Shown here piece after piece: positions 13,109 to 16,096 of a stretch of DNA of 16,096 nt. The position numbers and the translations under genes were made by a program. Source of the stretch: SAR202 cluster bacterium. GTDB lineage: Bacteria > Chloroflexota > Dehalococcoidia > Lucifugimonadales > UBA1123. Location of the stretch: assembly GCA_030743915.1 (NCBI GenBank), contig JASLRP010000462.1, forward strand, positions 1 to 16,096. Reading direction: 5' to 3'. Every line of letters starts with the position of its first letter. Position 1 is the stretch's first letter. The notes beneath the pieces are model-generated. The model had not been told where the DNA came from, made no database searches, and saw only the letters and a list, made by a program, of their open reading frames with translations.

Positions 13109-14133
13109 CGATGGGTGTTCTGAAATATGCGCGAGCGGCCTCGATCCGCAGTCCCTTTGTTGCAACGCTCATCGCCATCTTTGCGACGGCATCAACCTTG
13201 ATCCTCAGCCCCGCGATTACGCATGCCCAAACCGTGCAGGTTGGCATCGGATTCTCACTGCTGGATCAGGACCTGACCGTGGGAGACCCGTTTCCCCTCA
13301 CAATCTCAGCAATCCACCCGGAGGGCCACAATGTCATTTTCCCGAGGCTCCCGGTGGAGTGGGGCAGCTTCGAAGTCCTGAGCCAGGAACCCGTCGCCAC
13401 CAGCGTCAACGAGGACGGATCGCTGACCACATCGCAGGTTATCGGAGTCGCCCTTTTCGCCCCCGGAGAACACACCACGCCGCCGCTGACCGTAACAATT
13501 CAACAGCCCGACAGCAGCGTGATCGAACAACCCGTTCGACCCGCCAACGTCTCGATTCTCTCAGTCCTCCAGTCCGACGACGCTGAGTTGCGAGACATCA
13601 AACCCCCAGCAGACGTATCGGTCCCATCCCTGTGGCCCTGGGCCGCCGGTGGAGCCTCGGCGATCGGTCTTCTGGCGTTGGCGGCGTTCCTCCTGTGGCA
13701 GAGACGCAGGGGCGCAGACCTGGCAGCCGAATACTTCGACCCCAGATCGCCATTCGAGATCGCGATGGACCAACTGGACGCCATCGAAGAACTTGACCTG
13801 CCAGCGTCCGAGCATTTCAAACAACACTACACGCTGGTGGGTGACACAATCCGGGGATACCTGCAACGTCAGTTCAACCTTCGAGCCCTGGACCTGACTA
13901 CCTCCGAGACGCTGACACAGATTCGCCACTCGCAGGTGGCCCATGAGGAACACAGCGCCGTGGGTCGCATCCTTCGCGACTGTGATCTGATCAAGTTCAC
14001 AGAATTTCAACCGGGCGTTGAGACGTCCTGGGACGTCGCGCACGACACCCGGGCCGCCATACGCCGAATCCAACCTCAACCGCAGGTAGCTGAAGAGTCC
14101 GGCCAGAAACCTGCCAGCGAGGTGACCTCATGA
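13105..14133 (+). CDS. BatD/DUF4381-like single-pass membrane protein
   Basis: A 342-residue membrane protein of the MoxR/Bat operon. A long signal peptide ends near ITHA-QT (cleavage after about A41). Residues 42-172 form an extracytoplasmic beta-rich domain resembling BatD/oxygen-tolerance repeats (GDPFPLTISA, LPVEWGSFEVL, FAPGEHTTPPLTV). One transmembrane helix follows at about 177-198, flanked by QRRR on the cytoplasmic side. The remaining 140 residues are a soluble helical domain like the C-terminal part of DUF4381 proteins (FKQHYTLVGDTIRGYLQRQF, LRDCDLIKFTEFQP). The start at 13105 overlaps the upstream stop (ATGA); an in-frame ATG at 13111 is an alternative. It probably links envelope sensing to the cytoplasmic MoxR/vWA parts. 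No single full-length family name can be assigned with confidence. Confidence 0.75.
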   Translation: MTMGVLKYARAASIRSPFVATLIAIFATASTLILSPAITHAQTVQVGIGFSLLDQDLTVGDPFPLTISAIHPEGHNVIFPRLPVEWGSFEVLSQEPVATSVNEDGSLTTSQVIGVALFAPGEHTTPPLTVTIQQPDSSVIEQPVRPANVSILSVLQSDDAELRDIKPPADVSVPSLWPWAAGGASAIGLLALAAFLLWQRRRGADLAAEYFDPRSPFEIAMDQLDAIEELDLPASEHFKQHYTLVGDTIRGYLQRQFNLRALDLTTSETLTQIRHSQVAHEEHSAVGRILRDCDLIKFTEFQPGVETSWDVAHDTRAAIRRIQPQPQVAEESGQKPASEVTS

Positions 14134-15131
14134 ACATGACGTTCGCCACGCCCTGGGTCCTGGCCCTGCTTCCCGTGGTTCTGGCCCTGGCCCTGTACCC
14201 CCTGTTCGCCCGTGAACGGACCAAACCCGCCGGAATGCGATATTCCGACAACAGCCTGACGCGTGTCGAGGGACGCTCGCCGCGCCTGATGCTGCGGCCC
14301 ATCCTCCCAGCGCTCCGTTGGATCGCGGTGGCCCTTGTCGTGGTGTCAGCCGCCCGACCCCAGTCCAGCGAAGCCCGTGAGGTCATCAGCGGCGAAGGCG
14401 TTGACATCGCTCTGGCCCTCGACATATCAGGAAGCATGGCCGCGCTGGACTTCGAGCCTCTCAACCGCCTTGAGGCGGCCACAGACGTCATCGCGAACTT
14501 CATCGATCAGCGAAAATACGACCGCATCGGCCTGGTCGTGTTCGCCAGCGAGGCTTTCGTCCAGAGTCCGCCTACCATCGACCATCGTGTGCTATTCGGA
14601 ATGCTCGGAGAACTGGACCTCGCCGCATCCCTGGGACTGGAAGATGGCACCGCCATCGGTCTCGGGTTGGCGACGGGCGCAAACATGCTCAAAAGCTCTG
14701 AATCGGCGTCCAAGATAGTCGTCCTGCTCACCGACGGCGTCAACAACAAAGGCAACGTCGATCCCATTACCGCCGCCATAGCCGCCGAAACCCTGGACAT
14801 CAAAGTTTATACCATCGGAATGGGCAACCCCGACGGCGTGCTGACCAATCGACGGGGACTCGGTGATCAACTGGTGATCCAGCGCTACGAATTGGACGAG
14901 GAAACGCTTCAGGAGATCGCCGACACCACCGGCGGCAAGTATTTCCGCGCCACAAACGCCGAAGGATTGCGAGAGATATATGACGAGATTAACGAACTCG
15001 AAACCTCCGAGATCGACGTCCGGCAGTTCATAAAGTATCGCGAGCTTTCCGGCTGGTTCCTCGTGCCTGTTCCATTGCTGCTTCTGCTGGAACTGCTGGC
15101 AGGCCTCACCTTCTTCAGGACGCTGCCATGA
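14130..15131 (+). CDS. BatA-like membrane-anchored vWA protein
   Basis: A 333-residue von Willebrand A protein with membrane helices at about 7-27, 59-75 and 309-330, so the vWA domain (about 90-290) sits between the second and third helix. The MIDAS is intact: DISGS (98-102), the Thr of DGTAIG and the Asp of LLTDGVNNKG. The conserved AARPQ turn after the second helix and TTGGKYFRA near the end are typical of BatA. GAGGTGA about 5 nt before the ATG and a 4-nt ATGA overlap with the upstream gene support the start. The MIDAS probably binds a partner subunit, with MoxR acting on the complex. Bat proteins were first tied to aerotolerance in Bacteroides; the role here is inferred. Confidence 0.9.
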   Translation: MNMTFATPWVLALLPVVLALALYPLFARERTKPAGMRYSDNSLTRVEGRSPRLMLRPILPALRWIAVALVVVSAARPQSSEAREVISGEGVDIALALDISGSMAALDFEPLNRLEAATDVIANFIDQRKYDRIGLVVFASEAFVQSPPTIDHRVLFGMLGELDLAASLGLEDGTAIGLGLATGANMLKSSESASKIVVLLTDGVNNKGNVDPITAAIAAETLDIKVYTIGMGNPDGVLTNRRGLGDQLVIQRYELDEETLQEIADTTGGKYFRATNAEGLREIYDEINELETSEIDVRQFIKYRELSGWFLVPVPLLLLLELLAGLTFFRTLP

Positions 15132-16096
15132 CCTTCGGACAGCCAGACCTCCTGTACTTCCTGATTGCGCTCCCCGTCGCGGCGGGGGCGCTGTACTGGT
15201 CTCTCAAGAAGCGAAGCTCCGACATCCTCCGCATCGGCAACGCTGACCTCATCGCCCGATTGTATGCCTCCGTAAACCGGCGGGGCCGCAAAGCAAAACT
15301 CGGGTTGTGGTTCGTTGCCCTTGCCCTGGTGGTCGTTGCGCTCTCAAGGCCTCAATGGGGTTCAGAAACGGAGATCATTGAGCAGGAAGGTTCCCAGGTC
15401 ATGATCGCCCTCGATATATCCAACAGCATGCTGGCGGAGGACATCAAGCCCAACCGACTCACCAGGGCCAAACTGGAAATCTCCGATCTCATGTCCAAGC
15501 TCGGTGGTGACGAGGTGGGACTCGTCCTGTTCTCTGGAGCGGCCTTCATTCAATTCCCAATGACTTTCGATTACACAACCGCCAGATCGTTCCTTGAGAA
15601 CGCTCATCCCGGCATGATCTCCCGTCAGGGCACCGCCATCGGCGAGGCCATTGAGACTGCCATCAAGGGATTCGACGATACCAGGCCCAGCCAGAAAGTG
15701 ATCATCATACTCACCGACGGCGAGGACCACGAAGGTGATCCAGTGCAAGCGGCCAGCGACGCTCTGGACGAGGGCGTGCTTGTGTACACCGTCGGGTTGG
15801 GCACGGGACAGGGCCAGCCCATCCCCGAGCCCGGAACGTTCAACGGCAACACACGATTCATGACCGACCGCAATGGCCAGACCGTCCTGTCCCGCCTCGA
15901 CGAGGACACGCTCAAGGAAATCGCCCGCGCCGGACGCGGTCAATATTTCAGGGCCGGAGGAAACCCCACAGCGGCAGACGCCCTCGCCTCAGAACTGAGC
16001 GCTCTGGACAAAGTGTCCATAGAGAGCGAGTTCGAAACCCGAAGAATCGAACGATTCCAGATATTCCTCGCCGCCGCGCTGGTGGCGCTGGTGGCC
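15128..16096 (+). CDS. BatB-like membrane-anchored vWA protein (partial, cut by the window edge)
   Basis: Open to the last base: 323 codons from an ATG that overlaps the previous stop (ATGA), with no stop codon in the window. Helices lie at about 7-26 and 58-74, and a third begins at about 311 (FQIFLAAALVALVA) where the window ends. The vWA domain has a complete MIDAS: DISNS (96-100), the Thr of RQGTAIGEA and the Asp of ILTDGEDHEG. SRPQWGSE after the second helix and RGQYFRAGG near the end match BatA/BatB proteins. It resembles the preceding protein in layout, so the two are probably old paralogues that act as a pair. Only a few residues should be missing; a TPR (BatC-like) domain or gene may follow, as in some Bat operons. 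Confidence 0.9.
   Translation, partial: MTFGQPDLLYFLIALPVAAGALYWSLKKRSSDILRIGNADLIARLYASVNRRGRKAKLGLWFVALALVVVALSRPQWGSETEIIEQEGSQVMIALDISNSMLAEDIKPNRLTRAKLEISDLMSKLGGDEVGLVLFSGAAFIQFPMTFDYTTARSFLENAHPGMISRQGTAIGEAIETAIKGFDDTRPSQKVIIILTDGEDHEGDPVQAASDALDEGVLVYTVGLGTGQGQPIPEPGTFNGNTRFMTDRNGQTVLSRLDEDTLKEIARAGRGQYFRAGGNPTAADALASELSALDKVSIESEFETRRIERFQIFLAAALVALVA

Noticed and set aside
1..16096. CRISPR arrays, insertion sequences, prophage or integrative element ends
   Set aside because: No regularly spaced repeats, transposase or integrase gene, or terminal inverted repeat pair was found. The tRNA-Ser end is not repeated elsewhere in the window as an attachment site would be.

Overview
The window is a densely packed, moderately high-GC bacterial chromosome segment with C-ending codons preferred, short intergenic gaps and ATGA stop-start overlaps. 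No phage, plasmid, transposase or CRISPR signature is visible. The gene set (B. subtilis-type NadA, TolB-like PD40 propeller, CocE/NonD-type hydrolase, paired M20 amidohydrolases, MoxR/Bat operon, two TTG starts) would fit a free-living member of the Chloroflexota, for example the Dehalococcoidia/SAR202 side. That placement is inference from gene style; no rRNA or marker in the window settles it.

Region 1 (1-3684) is housekeeping. A serine tRNA (anticodon GCT) with its own near-consensus promoter is followed 37 nt later by miaB, which methylthiolates position 37 of tRNAs that read U-starting codons. Then come nadA and nadC, two consecutive steps of de novo NAD synthesis (quinolinate formation, then quinolinate to nicotinate mononucleotide). 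The two nad genes are separated by a strong intrinsic terminator, and nadB, the usual partner, is absent here. nadA has a leader with three consecutive small hairpins, the last of which includes part of its Shine-Dalgarno site.

Region 2 (3698-5823) has a secreted or membrane-anchored beta-propeller protein right behind nadC. Converging on it is a two-gene minus-strand operon: an FmdB-type zinc ribbon with a long acidic Ser/Glu/Lys tail, then dtd (D-aminoacyl-tRNA deacylase). Both genes of this operon start with TTG. Their promoter is clear, and a perfect 11-bp dyad lies just downstream of the likely transcription start.

Region 3 (6086-10780) is a catabolic module: a CocE/NonD-family serine hydrolase on the minus strand, divergent from two tandem paralogous M20 amidohydrolases on the plus strand. 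The three genes share a 246-bp control region.

Region 4 (10781-11213) is a 433-bp non-coding stretch. It holds a possible terminator, a degenerate dispersed-repeat-like motif, a perfect -10 box and a nested inverted repeat.

Region 5 (11214 to the right edge) is a MoxR/Bat operon: a MoxR AAA+ ATPase, a DUF58 vWA-like protein, a BatD/DUF4381-like membrane protein and two membrane-anchored vWA proteins (BatA- and BatB-like). The last is cut by the window edge. The last four genes are joined by three successive ATGA overlaps, which points to one translationally coupled complex, probably a membrane-linked AAA+/vWA chaperone system for assembly or envelope stress. This is the most system-like part of the window, but its architecture belongs to a known family. 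I see no clearly undescribed system; the best leads are regulatory (the dyads near fmdB and moxR, the nadA leader) and the duplicated M20 pair.
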